A DNA stretch of 57,716 bases from contig JAEULI010000139.1 in the NCBI GenBank assembly GCA_016793845.1, forward strand, positions 1-57,716, given 5' to 3'. Both the position numbers and the translations under genes were made by a program. Position 1 is the first letter of the stretch, and every line of letters begins with the position of its first letter. This document shows positions 43,396-52,024 of this stretch, piece after piece. The stretch comes from Sphingosinicella sp. (GTDB lineage Bacteria; Pseudomonadota; Alphaproteobacteria; Sphingomonadales; Sphingomonadaceae). The notes under the pieces are model-generated. The model saw only the letters and a list, made by a program, of their open reading frames with translations. It searched no databases and was not told the DNA's origin.

Positions 43396-44732
43396 ACACG
43401 GCGACCGAGGATATCGCCGATCTGCTCGGCGGCATCGGCAGGACGTCGGTCGATACTGCGCCGCTCCAGATCGGGCGGCTCACCAGCTATGACGGTCTGC
43501 TTCTGGAAGCCTCGGGCCTTGCCGCGCCTGTCGGCACCGTGTGCCGCATCGAAACGGCCAGCGAAGAGGCGGCTGAGGCGGAGGTCATCGGCTTCCGCAA
43601 TGGTCGCTGCATCCTGATGTCGCTCGGCCAGCGCGCCGACGTGCTTCCCGATGCGCGGGTCTTTCCGCAAAGCAACCAGTCGCGCGTCGAGGTGGGCGAT
43701 GGCCTGCTCGGCCGTGTGATCGACGGCTCGGGCCTGCCGCTCGACGGGCTGGGCCCGATCGAGGCAGAGCAGGACTGGCCGCTCGTCGGGCGGCTGCAGA
43801 ACCCGCTGGAACGCGGGCGCGTCACCGAAGCCTTTGATGTCGGGGTGCGTGCGCTGAACGGCCTCTTCACTTTCGGACGCGGCCAGCGCGTAGGCATCAT
43901 CGCGGGCTCGGGCGTCGGCAAGTCGGTGCTGCTCGGCATGATGACGCGCTATTCGAAGGCGGATGTCGTCGTCGTCGGGCTCATTGGCGAGCGCAGCCGC
44001 GAGGTCACCGATTTCCTTGCCACCAAGCTGCACGGGCCGGCGCGTGAGCGCTCGGTCGTCGTTGCCGTTCCGGCGAACCATTCCCCGATCATGCGCATCC
44101 GCGCCGCGCATCGCGCCACAGCAATCGCTGAATACTACCGCGGGCAGGGCAAGAACGTGCTGCTCATCATAGACAGCCTCACCCGCGTCGCGCACGCGCA
44201 GCGCGAGATCGGTCTCGCGCTCGGCGAGCAGCCGACCGCGAAGGGCTATCCGCCTTCGGTTATCTCGCTGCTGCCGAACCTCATCGAGCGCGCGGGCAAC
44301 GATGCGAAATCGGGTGGTTCGATCACGGCCTTCTACACCGTGCTCGCCGACGGCGACGACACCGTGGGCGACCCGGTCGTCGATGCGGCGCGTGCGATCC
44401 TTGATGGGCATATCGTGCTCTCGCGCAAGCAGGCAGAGCGCGGCGTCTACCCGGCGGTGGACATTGCTGCCTCGATCAGCCGCGTGATGAGCGACGTTGC
44501 CGAACGCCCGCATATCCGTGCCGCGCAGATGCTGAAGCGCCTGTTCTCGCTCTACGAAGAGAACCGCGACCTCATTCTGATGGGCGCCTACAACCGCGGC
44601 AACGACCCGGCGCTAGACGCCGCCATTGCGGCGCAGGCGGGGGTCACGGCCTACATCACGCAGGCCGAGGATGCGCCTGTCGATCTCGCGGCGTCGGTCG
44701 CAGAGCTGACCCAGCAGTTCGGCGAGCACTGA
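43392..44732 (+). CDS. fliI: Flagellar export ATPase FliI
   Basis: 446 residues of the F1-beta-like type III ATPases. Walker A GSGVGKS (about 172-178), VVVGLIGERSREVTDFL, Walker B VLLIIDSLTRVAHAQREIGL and the YPPSVISLLPNLIERAG segment are canonical. GTG start overlapping the fliH stop. It energises substrate unloading at the export gate. Confidence 0.98.
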   Translation: MNTATEDIADLLGGIGRTSVDTAPLQIGRLTSYDGLLLEASGLAAPVGTVCRIETASEEAAEAEVIGFRNGRCILMSLGQRADVLPDARVFPQSNQSRVEVGDGLLGRVIDGSGLPLDGLGPIEAEQDWPLVGRLQNPLERGRVTEAFDVGVRALNGLFTFGRGQRVGIIAGSGVGKSVLLGMMTRYSKADVVVVGLIGERSREVTDFLATKLHGPARERSVVVAVPANHSPIMRIRAAHRATAIAEYYRGQGKNVLLIIDSLTRVAHAQREIGLALGEQPTAKGYPPSVISLLPNLIERAGNDAKSGGSITAFYTVLADGDDTVGDPVVDAARAILDGHIVLSRKQAERGVYPAVDIAASISRVMSDVAERPHIRAAQMLKRLFSLYEENRDLILMGAYNRGNDPALDAAIAAQAGVTAYITQAEDAPVDLAASVAELTQQFGEH

Positions 44733-44733
44733 G

Positions 44734-45150
44734 ATGGCGGGGAAGGCGGACCGTCTTGCGCGTGTCGCGCGCGTTCGCGGCCTTCAGAAGCAGCGTGCGC
44801 TTGCCGAAGAGGGCAAAGCCGCCGCCGATCTCGACCAGCTTCGCCAGATGCACAACCGCATCGAGGCGCTGCGCCATTCCTACACGCCCGTCGCCGACGA
44901 TGCGGCGGCCTTCGCGCTCAAATCCATGGCGCATCAATACGACCGGCTGGGCAAGGCGCTCGCCGCCACGCTGGACCGCGCCGCGCGCGCCGAGGTGCGG
45001 CTCGAAGATGCCCGGCAGGTGACGCTCGGCGCGCATCGCCGCAAGCGCGCCGCCGAGGAGCTCGCCGACCGTGCCGAAGCCGCCGAGGCGCGCGAGGCCG
45101 AAGCGCGGCAGGAACGCGCGACCCCGCCGCGGCGCATCACGCGCGCCTGA
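44734..45150 (+). CDS. fliJ: FliJ-like export coiled coil
   Basis: 138 residues, almost entirely helical and charged (RLARVARVRGLQKQRALAEE, LDQLRQMHNRIEALRHSY, RKRAAEELADRAEAAEAREA). FliJ is the central stalk-like partner of FliI and an escort recycler. Sequence is weakly conserved in the family; position one base after fliI, length and coiled-coil character support the call. Confidence 0.82.
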   Translation: MAGKADRLARVARVRGLQKQRALAEEGKAAADLDQLRQMHNRIEALRHSYTPVADDAAAFALKSMAHQYDRLGKALAATLDRAARAEVRLEDARQVTLGAHRRKRAAEELADRAEAAEAREAEARQERATPPRRITRA

Positions 45151-45177
45151 AGGGCTTCGCGCAGACCCGCCCCAAAA

Positions 45178-45193
45178 TGGCACGCTTATTGCT
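45178..45193 (+). promoter_or_regulatory. Sigma-54 promoter for fliK-flhB unit
   Basis: TGGCACGCTTATTGCT, an exact consensus match in the 75-base gap after fliJ. Predicted start near 45204, 22 bases before fliK, whose leader has CGGGGG. No CGTCGG palindrome is seen close upstream. Confidence 0.9.
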
Positions 45194-45225
45194 GGGTGTT
45201 CGCCTGAGTAAGCAACGGGGGTCAA

Positions 45226-46713
45226 ATGTCCGTCAACGCGACTGGTCTTGGTGAACTTCTGGGGATGCCGGAACTGTCGGTGCAAACCGCCATCCGCCCC
45301 GGAATTCCGACATCTGCGCCCGATTTCCTGTCGATCATGGCCCTGAAGGCTGCGCCGCCTGCCAAGGGTCTTGCCGTCGGACTGCCGTCGACCGGTGACG
45401 GAAACCCGACGGCGGAAGACGCGCCGGCAGCCGCCACTCCGGCTGCCAATGTGATCGAAACAGCCGAAAGCGATATGGATATGGCCTTCGATCTCCAGCT
45501 CCCCGCGATGCCTACGCAGTCGTCGCCCGTGCCGGATCCGAAAACGCCCGGCGCACGCTTTGCAGCGGTGGCAGCGCGGCATCTCGCGCCCGCGGATACG
45601 GAAACGCCGGTTCCGGCGATCATTGCAGGCGAGCAGGGTGACGCGTCCGGTGATGCCGAGGTGGAGGCCGCCGCTCCTGATGCCGTCGATCGTGAAGAGA
45701 ATGTACAGGCCGGTGTGATCGCACCTGCGGTGCCGCAGGTCACGACGCTTTCGGTGCCCATCGCGCCGCCCGCAATTCCTGCCGCGGCCACACCCGTTTC
45801 CGGCGAGCCGCAGGCTGCGCCGGTCGCAACGGCCGGTCAGACACCGTCGACGCCCGTTTCCGAAGCACCTGACCGCGCGCTTGCGGATGCCGAGGATGCG
45901 CCCGCCGCACCTGCGCCAAAGGCTTCCGTGGGAGAGGCTGTCGCCGATGCCGAAACCGATGCCGCGACACCGATGCCGGCGGCCGGCGCGACCATTGCCG
46001 CCCCGGCGATGCAACGTCCCGTGATGCCGACGCGCGCGTTGGCGCGGGGCAGTGAATTCCGTGCCGCCGTTGCGGCGGCGGAGGAGGCTGTGCCCGCCGC
46101 ACGGGCCTTTCTGAATGACCGTGCCGATACCGACACGGCGAATATCCCGGCACCGCTGCGCGAGGCGCTTCCGGCGTCGCAAACCGCGCAGGCCGTGCTT
46201 GCTGCGGTCCACGATCCGCTGTCCGCCCGCCCGCAGGTCGCGGATGCGGCGCAGGGTCAGGCCGTGCCGAACGAGGCGTTGCTCGACGATCTGCTGATCG
46301 GCAATGCGGTCGAGGACCAGTGGGTCGATCAGCTTGCCGCCGATGTGCAGACGCTGGTGAACGGCGACCGCCGCGAGGCGCAGCTGCACCTGAAACCGCG
46401 TGAGCTCGGCGATCTCTTCATCCGGGTCGAAATGAACGGCAACCAGGCGAAGGTGCATTTCACGGTGGAAACCGCCGCCGCGCAGGGCTTCATCGCTGAT
46501 GCCGCGCCACGCCTCCAGTCGATGATGGAAAACCGGGGCGTCCGCCTTGAGGAAGCCTCCGTCGATGTCGGCAGCGGGCGTCAGGATCGCGGTGAGCAGC
46601 CGCGCGAGACGGCGTTCGAGCAGACGTTTAGCGCCCGCCCGCGCGGAGCTGCATCGCAGGCTGAAACTGTTCGTGCCATTGTTCGCCAGACCGCTATCGA
46701 GCGCTTTGCTTAG
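45226..46713 (+). CDS. fliK: Hook-length control protein FliK
   Basis: 495 residues. A long low-complexity Ala/Pro/Thr/Val ruler region (to about 375) and a compact C-terminal switch domain with EAQLHLKPRELGDLFIRVEM, NGNQAKVHFTVET and MMENRGVRLEEASVDVGS. It measures the hook and flips FlhB specificity. First gene of a run to flhB from its own sigma-54 promoter. Confidence 0.92.
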   Translation: MSVNATGLGELLGMPELSVQTAIRPGIPTSAPDFLSIMALKAAPPAKGLAVGLPSTGDGNPTAEDAPAAATPAANVIETAESDMDMAFDLQLPAMPTQSSPVPDPKTPGARFAAVAARHLAPADTETPVPAIIAGEQGDASGDAEVEAAAPDAVDREENVQAGVIAPAVPQVTTLSVPIAPPAIPAAATPVSGEPQAAPVATAGQTPSTPVSEAPDRALADAEDAPAAPAPKASVGEAVADAETDAATPMPAAGATIAAPAMQRPVMPTRALARGSEFRAAVAAAEEAVPAARAFLNDRADTDTANIPAPLREALPASQTAQAVLAAVHDPLSARPQVADAAQGQAVPNEALLDDLLIGNAVEDQWVDQLAADVQTLVNGDRREAQLHLKPRELGDLFIRVEMNGNQAKVHFTVETAAAQGFIADAAPRLQSMMENRGVRLEEASVDVGSGRQDRGEQPRETAFEQTFSARPRGAASQAETVRAIVRQTAIERFA

Positions 46714-46724
46714 GAAAGATTGAA

Positions 46725-47279
46725 ATGAGTGATACTCCCGCACCTGTCCCCAAGAAGAAGAGCGGCCTTGTCGGCAAGCTCGTTCCCGTTCTCGGCGCGC
46801 TCGTCCTGCTCGGCGGCGGCGCGGCGGGCGGCTGGTATGCTACGTCAAGCGGTCTCATCGGCGGCCACGGCCCGAAGGAGGACAAGAACAGGCCCAAGCT
46901 CGTCGAGCGCAAGGACGGTGGAGAGGCGCCGGCGCAGACCGATGCTGACGGCGACGGACACTATGAGACGACCTATTTCGAGATGAAGCGCGAATTCACC
47001 GCGAACCTCACCGATCCCAATCGTTACATCCAGGTCGGGCTCGGCGTCGCGACGAACTACGACAGCCGCGTGATCGAGGCGGTCGAGAAGAACGAGCCGG
47101 CGATCCGCAGCGCGGTGCTCGGCGTGCTCGGCGAGCAGACCGCGGACCATGTCGCGACGGCTGCGGGCAAGGAAGACTTGCAACGCCGCCTGCGCGCCGC
47201 GATCAACAAAGCCCTTCAGGAAAAGGTCGGCTTCGGCGGCATTTCCCAAGTTTATTTCACCAGCTTCGTCATCCAGTAG
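46725..47279 (+). CDS. fliL: Stator-associated protein FliL
   Basis: 184 residues: basic N-tail KKKSGLVGKLVPVLGALVLL leading into one helix, a low-complexity linker, then the SPFH-like periplasmic domain (FEMKREFTANLTDPNRYIQV, VLGVLGEQTADHVATAAGKE, QVYFTSFVIQ). It surrounds and steadies stators. Preceded by TAGGAAAGATTGAA. Confidence 0.95.
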   Translation: MSDTPAPVPKKKSGLVGKLVPVLGALVLLGGGAAGGWYATSSGLIGGHGPKEDKNRPKLVERKDGGEAPAQTDADGDGHYETTYFEMKREFTANLTDPNRYIQVGLGVATNYDSRVIEAVEKNEPAIRSAVLGVLGEQTADHVATAAGKEDLQRRLRAAINKALQEKVGFGGISQVYFTSFVIQ

Positions 47280-47287
47280 GACACGCA

Positions 47288-48277
47288 ATGAGTTCCGAAC
47301 TCAATCTCAGCAAGGAAGAGATCGAAGCGCTGCAGGCGGGCATCGCCGACGGCAGCATCGCATCCGGCGCGGGCGTGATGCCCGACGGCGTGATCGCACC
47401 GTGGAGCTTCGACAGCGGCGACGAGCGCGAGTTCGGCGATCTTCATGCGCTGCATATGCTGAACGAGCGCCTTGCGCGCGGGATGCGGCAGGTTTTCCAG
47501 CCTATGCTGCGCGTCGCGCCCAAGGTGGATTGCGGACTCACCTCGCTCGAGTCGTTCGGCAGCTATGCGGAGGGCTTCGAGGATTTCCTGAGCCTTACCA
47601 TCGTCCGCATGGAGCCGCTGCGCGGCCATGGTCTCGTGGTGATGAAGCCCGATCTGATCGGCGCGATCGTCGACGCGTATTATGGCGGCAAGGGCGAACC
47701 GCCCGCGACCCGCGCCAGCGAGTTCACCGCCGCTGAAGACCGCGTGCAGCAATCGCTGCTCGGCCGCCTGTTCGCGCAGCTCGATGCGGCGTGGGCGGAT
47801 ATCTTCCACCTGCAGTTCAGCCGCATTTCGAGCGAAAGCCACCCGCAGTTCCTCTCGTTCCTTGAAACGAACGACATGGTTGTGGTCACGCGCTTCCTCG
47901 TCCACCTGCCGCGCGGCGGCACCTCTGCAGTCGATGTCGTTTATCCGTTGAACGCGCTGAAGCCGCTGCTGCCGCTTCTGCGCCTGCGCGTCATCACCGA
48001 ACAGAGCGAGACCGATCCCGGCTGGAAAGGGCGGCTCAAATCAGCGCTGCTCGATGTCGAGCTCCCGGTGCGCTCGATCCTCGCGGAGCCGACGATGTCG
48101 CTCAAAGGGATCATGGCGCTGAAGGTCGGCGACGTGGTGCCGATCCACGTTCCCGAAGAGCTGCACATGCTCGTCGAGAAAACCACATTCGGGATCGGTG
48201 CGCCCGGCGAAGCCAACGGCAACGCCGCGCTCAAGATCCGTTCCATCGCGCGCCCCCGCGCCACCACCAATCGATAG
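47288..48277 (+). CDS. fliM: Motor switch protein FliM
   Basis: 329 residues. LSKEEIEALQAGIADG at the N-terminus resembles the CheY-binding helix with LSQ/EEIDAL style. A CheC-like middle (LNERLARGMRQVFQPMLRVA, GLVVMKPDLIGAIVDAYYGG) and a SpoA C-domain (SLKGIMALKVGDVVPIHVPE) follow. The N-terminal helix implies CheY control although no che genes are in the window. Confidence 0.96.
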   Translation: MSSELNLSKEEIEALQAGIADGSIASGAGVMPDGVIAPWSFDSGDEREFGDLHALHMLNERLARGMRQVFQPMLRVAPKVDCGLTSLESFGSYAEGFEDFLSLTIVRMEPLRGHGLVVMKPDLIGAIVDAYYGGKGEPPATRASEFTAAEDRVQQSLLGRLFAQLDAAWADIFHLQFSRISSESHPQFLSFLETNDMVVVTRFLVHLPRGGTSAVDVVYPLNALKPLLPLLRLRVITEQSETDPGWKGRLKSALLDVELPVRSILAEPTMSLKGIMALKVGDVVPIHVPEELHMLVEKTTFGIGAPGEANGNAALKIRSIARPRATTNR

Positions 48278-48293
48278 TTCCAAGGAGCCCGAC

Positions 48294-48611
48294 ATGAGCG
48301 ACACTGAAACCGCGAGCCCGGAAACCAAGTCCGAAGATCCCTGGAAGCCGGGATCGGCGAACCTCCGCCTGCTTCAGGAAATCGACGTCCGCCTCTCGGT
48401 GGAGGTCGGCACCAGCCAGGTGAAGATCCGCGACCTTCTGAATCTCAACGAAGGCAGCGTCGTCGAACTGGACCGCCCGGCGGGTGCCCCGCTCGACCTG
48501 TTCGCAAATGGCACACTCTTTGCGAGGGGCGAGGTGGTGACGGTCGGTGGACGCTTCGGCGTACGGATTACCGACATTGTGGCACCGGGAGAACGCGTCA
48601 AGGACATCTGA
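48294..48611 (+). CDS. fliN: Motor switch protein FliN
   Basis: 105 residues. SpoA/C-ring domain: LLQEIDVRLSVEVGTSQVKI, LNEGSVVELDRPAGAPLDLF, ANGTLFARGEVVTVGGRFGV, RITDIV. AAGGAG about 5 bases before ATG 48294 fixes the start over the frame opening at 48198. Base of the C-ring and docking point for FliH. Confidence 0.97.
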   Translation: MSDTETASPETKSEDPWKPGSANLRLLQEIDVRLSVEVGTSQVKIRDLLNLNEGSVVELDRPAGAPLDLFANGTLFARGEVVTVGGRFGVRITDIVAPGERVKDI

Positions 48612-48639
48612 CGCGTCAAGATTTTGACGGGGGTGGACC

Positions 48640-48948
48640 TTGATCGGGGATTACGTATTGCGGCTGGCGATCATGCTGCCGCTGGTTTGCGGACTGATCA
48701 TTGCCGGGCTCTGGCTCGCGAAACGCTATAATCTCGGCGGTCTCGCCGGCGGCCTCAAGTCCCGCTCCACTACCCGCTCCGCCGCCCGGCTTTCCGAGAC
48801 GGTGTTCCTCACTCCCGCGGTCAAGCTCGCCGTGGTCGATTTCGAAGGAAAGCGCCTGCTGCTCGCGGTGACGAAGCAGGGAGCGAACCTTCTCTCCGAA
48901 GTGCCCGCGATCAGCTTCACCGTAGAGGATGAAGACGATGCGCGCTGA
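48640..48948 (+). CDS. fliO: Export apparatus assembly protein FliO
   Basis: 102 residues: one N-terminal helix ([20 protein letters not shown]) and a small cytoplasmic domain with [36 protein letters not shown], the FliO pattern. The start is TTG 48640 after a G-rich GGGGGTGG; no better ATG exists. Helps FliP assemble. Confidence 0.85.
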   Translation: MIGDYVLRLAIMLPLVCGLIIAGLWLAKRYNLGGLAGGLKSRSTTRSAARLSETVFLTPAVKLAVVDFEGKRLLLAVTKQGANLLSEVPAISFTVEDEDDAR

Positions 48949-49729
48949 TCGCCTGATGCGCCTCGCGCCGTTCCTCATCGCCGCGCTGTTCCTGTTCGCC
49001 GCGCCTGCGCTTGCCCAGACTGCGCCGGCCGGACCTTCCCCCGTCCAGTTTGCAGCCGATACGCTGACCGGCGCTGCTGCGCCGGGCGCGCGTCAGCCGC
49101 TCTCGCTGTCGCTGCAGGTCCTCGTCCTGATGACGCTGCTGTCGGTTCTGCCGGCAGTGATCCTGATGATGACGGCGTTCACGCGCATCATCATCGTGCT
49201 TTCGATCCTGCGGCAGGCGCTCGGCCTTGCGCAGACGCCGCCCAATCAGGTGCTGATCGGCCTGTCGCTGTTCCTCACCTTCTTCGTGATGAGCCCGGCG
49301 CTTACCGAGATCAACGATACCGCCTTCAAGCCCTATGCCGCGAACGCGATGCCGATCGATGCGGCGGTCGAGAAGGGCGGCACCGTGCTGCACCGCTTCA
49401 TGATGGCGCAGACCCGGCAGAAGGACATCATCCTGTTCGCCAACCTGAAGAAGGATGGTGCCTACGAGCGCCCGGAGGATGTGCCGTTCTCGGTACTGCT
49501 CCCGGCGTTCGTCACCAGCGAACTGAAGACGGCATTCCAGATCGGCTTCCTCATCTTCCTGCCGTTCCTCGTCATCGATCTCGTCGTCGCCGCCGTGCTC
49601 ATGTCGCTCGGCATGATGATGCTGTCGCCGACGCTCATCTCGCTTCCCTTCAAGTTGCTGCTGTTTGTTCTTGTCGACGGCTGGGCGCTCACCATGGGCT
49701 CGCTCGCCGGTAGCTTCTTTACGAGTTGA
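48938..49729 (+). CDS. fliP: Export gate protein FliP
   Basis: 263 residues with a cleavable signal ([20 protein letters not shown]) and the conserved membrane core [73 protein letters not shown] 48938 with AGGATGAAG upstream is preferred to ATG 48929. Overlaps the end of fliO by 11 bases. Confidence 0.97.
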   Translation: MRADRLMRLAPFLIAALFLFAAPALAQTAPAGPSPVQFAADTLTGAAAPGARQPLSLSLQVLVLMTLLSVLPAVILMMTAFTRIIIVLSILRQALGLAQTPPNQVLIGLSLFLTFFVMSPALTEINDTAFKPYAANAMPIDAAVEKGGTVLHRFMMAQTRQKDIILFANLKKDGAYERPEDVPFSVLLPAFVTSELKTAFQIGFLIFLPFLVIDLVVAAVLMSLGMMMLSPTLISLPFKLLLFVLVDGWALTMGSLAGSFFTS

Positions 49730-49740
49730 GGAGCGGCAAG

Positions 49741-50010
49741 ATGGACGCATCCTATTTCACTGCAGTCGCCGGACAGGCGCTCTGGATTCTCGTTCTGGTT
49801 TCGCTGCCCGTGCTGCTGCCCGCGCTTGTCATCGGCGTTGTGCTCGGCATGGTGCAGGCGGCGACCTCGATCAATGAGGCGACACTCAGCTTCGTGCCGA
49901 AGCTCATCGGCGTGCTCGTCTGCCTCGGCCTCTTCGGCGGGCTGATGATGGGGCTTCTGGTGGATTTCACGCAGGACATCTTCGAGCGGATTCCGGATCT
50001 CGTCAGATGA
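49741..50010 (+). CDS. fliQ: Export gate protein FliQ
   Basis: 89 residues, two helices: ALWILVLVSLPVLLPALVIG and VVLGMVQAATSINEATLSFV plus PKLIGVLVCLGLFG. Canonical length and motif. GAGGAG just upstream gives ATG 49741; ATGA overlap with fliR. Confidence 0.97.
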   Translation: MDASYFTAVAGQALWILVLVSLPVLLPALVIGVVLGMVQAATSINEATLSFVPKLIGVLVCLGLFGGLMMGLLVDFTQDIFERIPDLVR

Positions 50011-50786
50011 CCGGCATCCTCTCCGTCGGCATCGAGGCGTGGATGATGCAGCTGATGTTCGCCATGCTGCGCATCGGCGGCACGCTCGTCGCGGCGCCGA
50101 TCTTCTCGGCGATCGGCGTGCCCCTGCAGGTGCGCGTCGTGCTCGCGGGCGCGATCGGCGTGCTGGTGCTTTCGGTCTATCCGGTGGATGTGCCCTACGA
50201 CATCCTGTCGCTGCAGGGCCTGGTGATCGTGATTCAGGAGCTGATGATCGGGCTCTCCGTGGGGTTCATCCTGCAGCTTGCTTTCGCCGCGCCGTTGCTC
50301 GCCGGTGAATATATCGCGAATTCGATCGGCCTTGGTTTCGCGAACATGGTCGATCCGCAGAGCGGCAACAACAGCGCGGTCGTCGGCCAGTTCCTGATGA
50401 TCCTGATGACGCTGCTGTTCCTCGCGCTGAACGGCCACTTGATCCTCGTGCGCCTGATCGTGGAGAGCTACGCCTTGATGCCGCTCGGCGGCGATTGGCT
50501 GACGCGGGACCATTTCTGGGCGATCGTGAAGTTCGGTGGTTTCGTGTTCGCGGGCGGGCTCGCCATCGCGCTTCCCGTGGGCTTCGCGCTGTTCGCGCTC
50601 AACCTCTTCGTCGGCGTGCTGACGCGCACCGCGCCGCAGCTCAACATCTTCGCCGTCGGCCTGCCGCTGACGCTGATGACCGGCTTCGTCGTGCTCGCCA
50701 TCGCGTTTCCGGCGATGAGCGACCTTATGCAGTCGGCAGCGGATACGGGGCTCGACGAGGCCAAAGCCTGGCTGGGAGAGGGCTGA
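50007..50786 (+). CDS. fliR: Export gate protein FliR
   Basis: 259 residues, six helices. MLRIGGTLVAAPIFSAIGVP, GLVIVIQELMIGLSVGFILQ, GEYIANSIGLGFANMVDPQS and FAVGLPLTLMTGFVVLA are family motifs. Completes the FliPQR pore. Ends one base before the flhB start. Confidence 0.97.
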   Translation: MTGILSVGIEAWMMQLMFAMLRIGGTLVAAPIFSAIGVPLQVRVVLAGAIGVLVLSVYPVDVPYDILSLQGLVIVIQELMIGLSVGFILQLAFAAPLLAGEYIANSIGLGFANMVDPQSGNNSAVVGQFLMILMTLLFLALNGHLILVRLIVESYALMPLGGDWLTRDHFWAIVKFGGFVFAGGLAIALPVGFALFALNLFVGVLTRTAPQLNIFAVGLPLTLMTGFVVLAIAFPAMSDLMQSAADTGLDEAKAWLGEG

Positions 50787-50787
50787 C

Positions 50788-51915
50788 GTGTCCGACAAAC
50801 CCGAAAAGGACCAGCAAACCGAAGCCCCGACCGAGAAGCGCAAGCGCGACGCGGCGGAAAAGGGTGATGTTCTGCGCTCGCGCGAACTCACCACCGCGCT
50901 CGTCATGCTCGTCGGTGCCGCTTATCTTGCGCTGGCGGGCGGATGGATGGTGTCGAGCCTCGAACTCATGCTCAAGACCGGGCTGGTCGGCCTCAAACAG
51001 GGCGGGGTCAATTTCCAGCCTGCCGCCGCGACGTGGGCGCTCGGCAAGGTGATCGCCTTTCCCCTCGCAGGGCTGCTGTTCACGTGCTTCGCCGCCGCGC
51101 TCGTCAGTCAGGCGCTGCTCGGTACGTTCCAGTTCAACATGTCGCTGATCGCCCCGAAGGCTTCGCGCATGAACCCCATGAACTGGGTGAAGCGCACCTT
51201 CGGGATGCAGGGCCTCACAGAACTCGGCAAATCGATCCTGAAGGTCGTGCTCGTCGGTGTCATCGGATGGTGGATGCTCTCCGATTACGCGCGGGAGATC
51301 GCCTCGCTCGGCACTGAGGACGTCGGCAAGGCCGTTGCCCACACGGGGCATCTCGCCGCGGTGTTCCTGCTCATCCTGTCGGCCGGGCTCGTCGTTGTCG
51401 CGGGTGTCGATATTCCGCTGCAGGCGATCCAGCTGATGCGCAAGCTCAAGATGTCGCGGCAGGAGGTGAAGGACGAGATGAAGCAGACCGAGGGTTCGCC
51501 CGAGGTGAAGATGCAGCTTCGTCGCCGTCAGCGCGAGGCGACGCGCAACAATATGCGCGCGGGTATGCAACAGGCGCATGTCGTGCTGACGAACCCGACG
51601 CACTTCGCCGTCGCGCTCCGCTATGACAAGACCCGAGATCTGGCGCCTGTCGTCGTCGCCAAGGGCAAGGATCTGGTCGCCGAGGTGATTCGCGAGCTTG
51701 CGGCGGACAACGAGGTGCCGGTGCTCAGCTATCCGCTGCTCGCCCGCGCGGTCTTCTTCACCTCGAAAATCGGCCAGGAAATCCGCGATGATCTCTATGT
51801 TGCCGTCGCCGGTGTGCTGGCGTTCGTGTTCAGCGTGGAGCGCGATCGCCTGACCCAGCCCGCTATCGATGTGCCGGAAGGCGCACGCTTCGACGAGAAC
51901 GGGCGGCCGCTATGA
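50788..51915 (+). CDS. flhB: Export switch protein FlhB
   Basis: 375 residues: KTEAPTEKR-type start (QQTEAPTEKRKRDAAEKGDV), four helices, and a cytoplasmic domain with the autocleavage motif N269-P270-T271-H272 in VVLTNPTHFAVALRYD, the same numbering as the enteric protein. GTG start one base after the fliR stop. Cleavage at NPTH permits the change from rod/hook to filament export under FliK. Confidence 0.97.
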   Translation: MSDKPEKDQQTEAPTEKRKRDAAEKGDVLRSRELTTALVMLVGAAYLALAGGWMVSSLELMLKTGLVGLKQGGVNFQPAAATWALGKVIAFPLAGLLFTCFAAALVSQALLGTFQFNMSLIAPKASRMNPMNWVKRTFGMQGLTELGKSILKVVLVGVIGWWMLSDYAREIASLGTEDVGKAVAHTGHLAAVFLLILSAGLVVVAGVDIPLQAIQLMRKLKMSRQEVKDEMKQTEGSPEVKMQLRRRQREATRNNMRAGMQQAHVVLTNPTHFAVALRYDKTRDLAPVVVAKGKDLVAEVIRELAADNEVPVLSYPLLARAVFFTSKIGQEIRDDLYVAVAGVLAFVFSVERDRLTQPAIDVPEGARFDENGRPL

Positions 51916-51949
51916 TCGGAACGCTTGCGAATCTTTACCGATTATTCCC

Positions 51950-51976
51950 TAAATCCGGCGCAGAATCGGTCGTGAA
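51950..51976 (+). promoter_or_regulatory. Sigma-28 promoter for fliDST
   Basis: TAAA, 15 bases, GTCGTGAA, 33 bases after flhB. The predicted start about 51983 leaves a 42-base leader to ATG 52025 and argues against the in-frame ATG 51989. Confidence 0.75.
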
Positions 51977-52024
51977 CAGTCTGAGCGGATGGCGCGCGTC
52001 CGCACGAACGAGAAGGCAGGTCCA

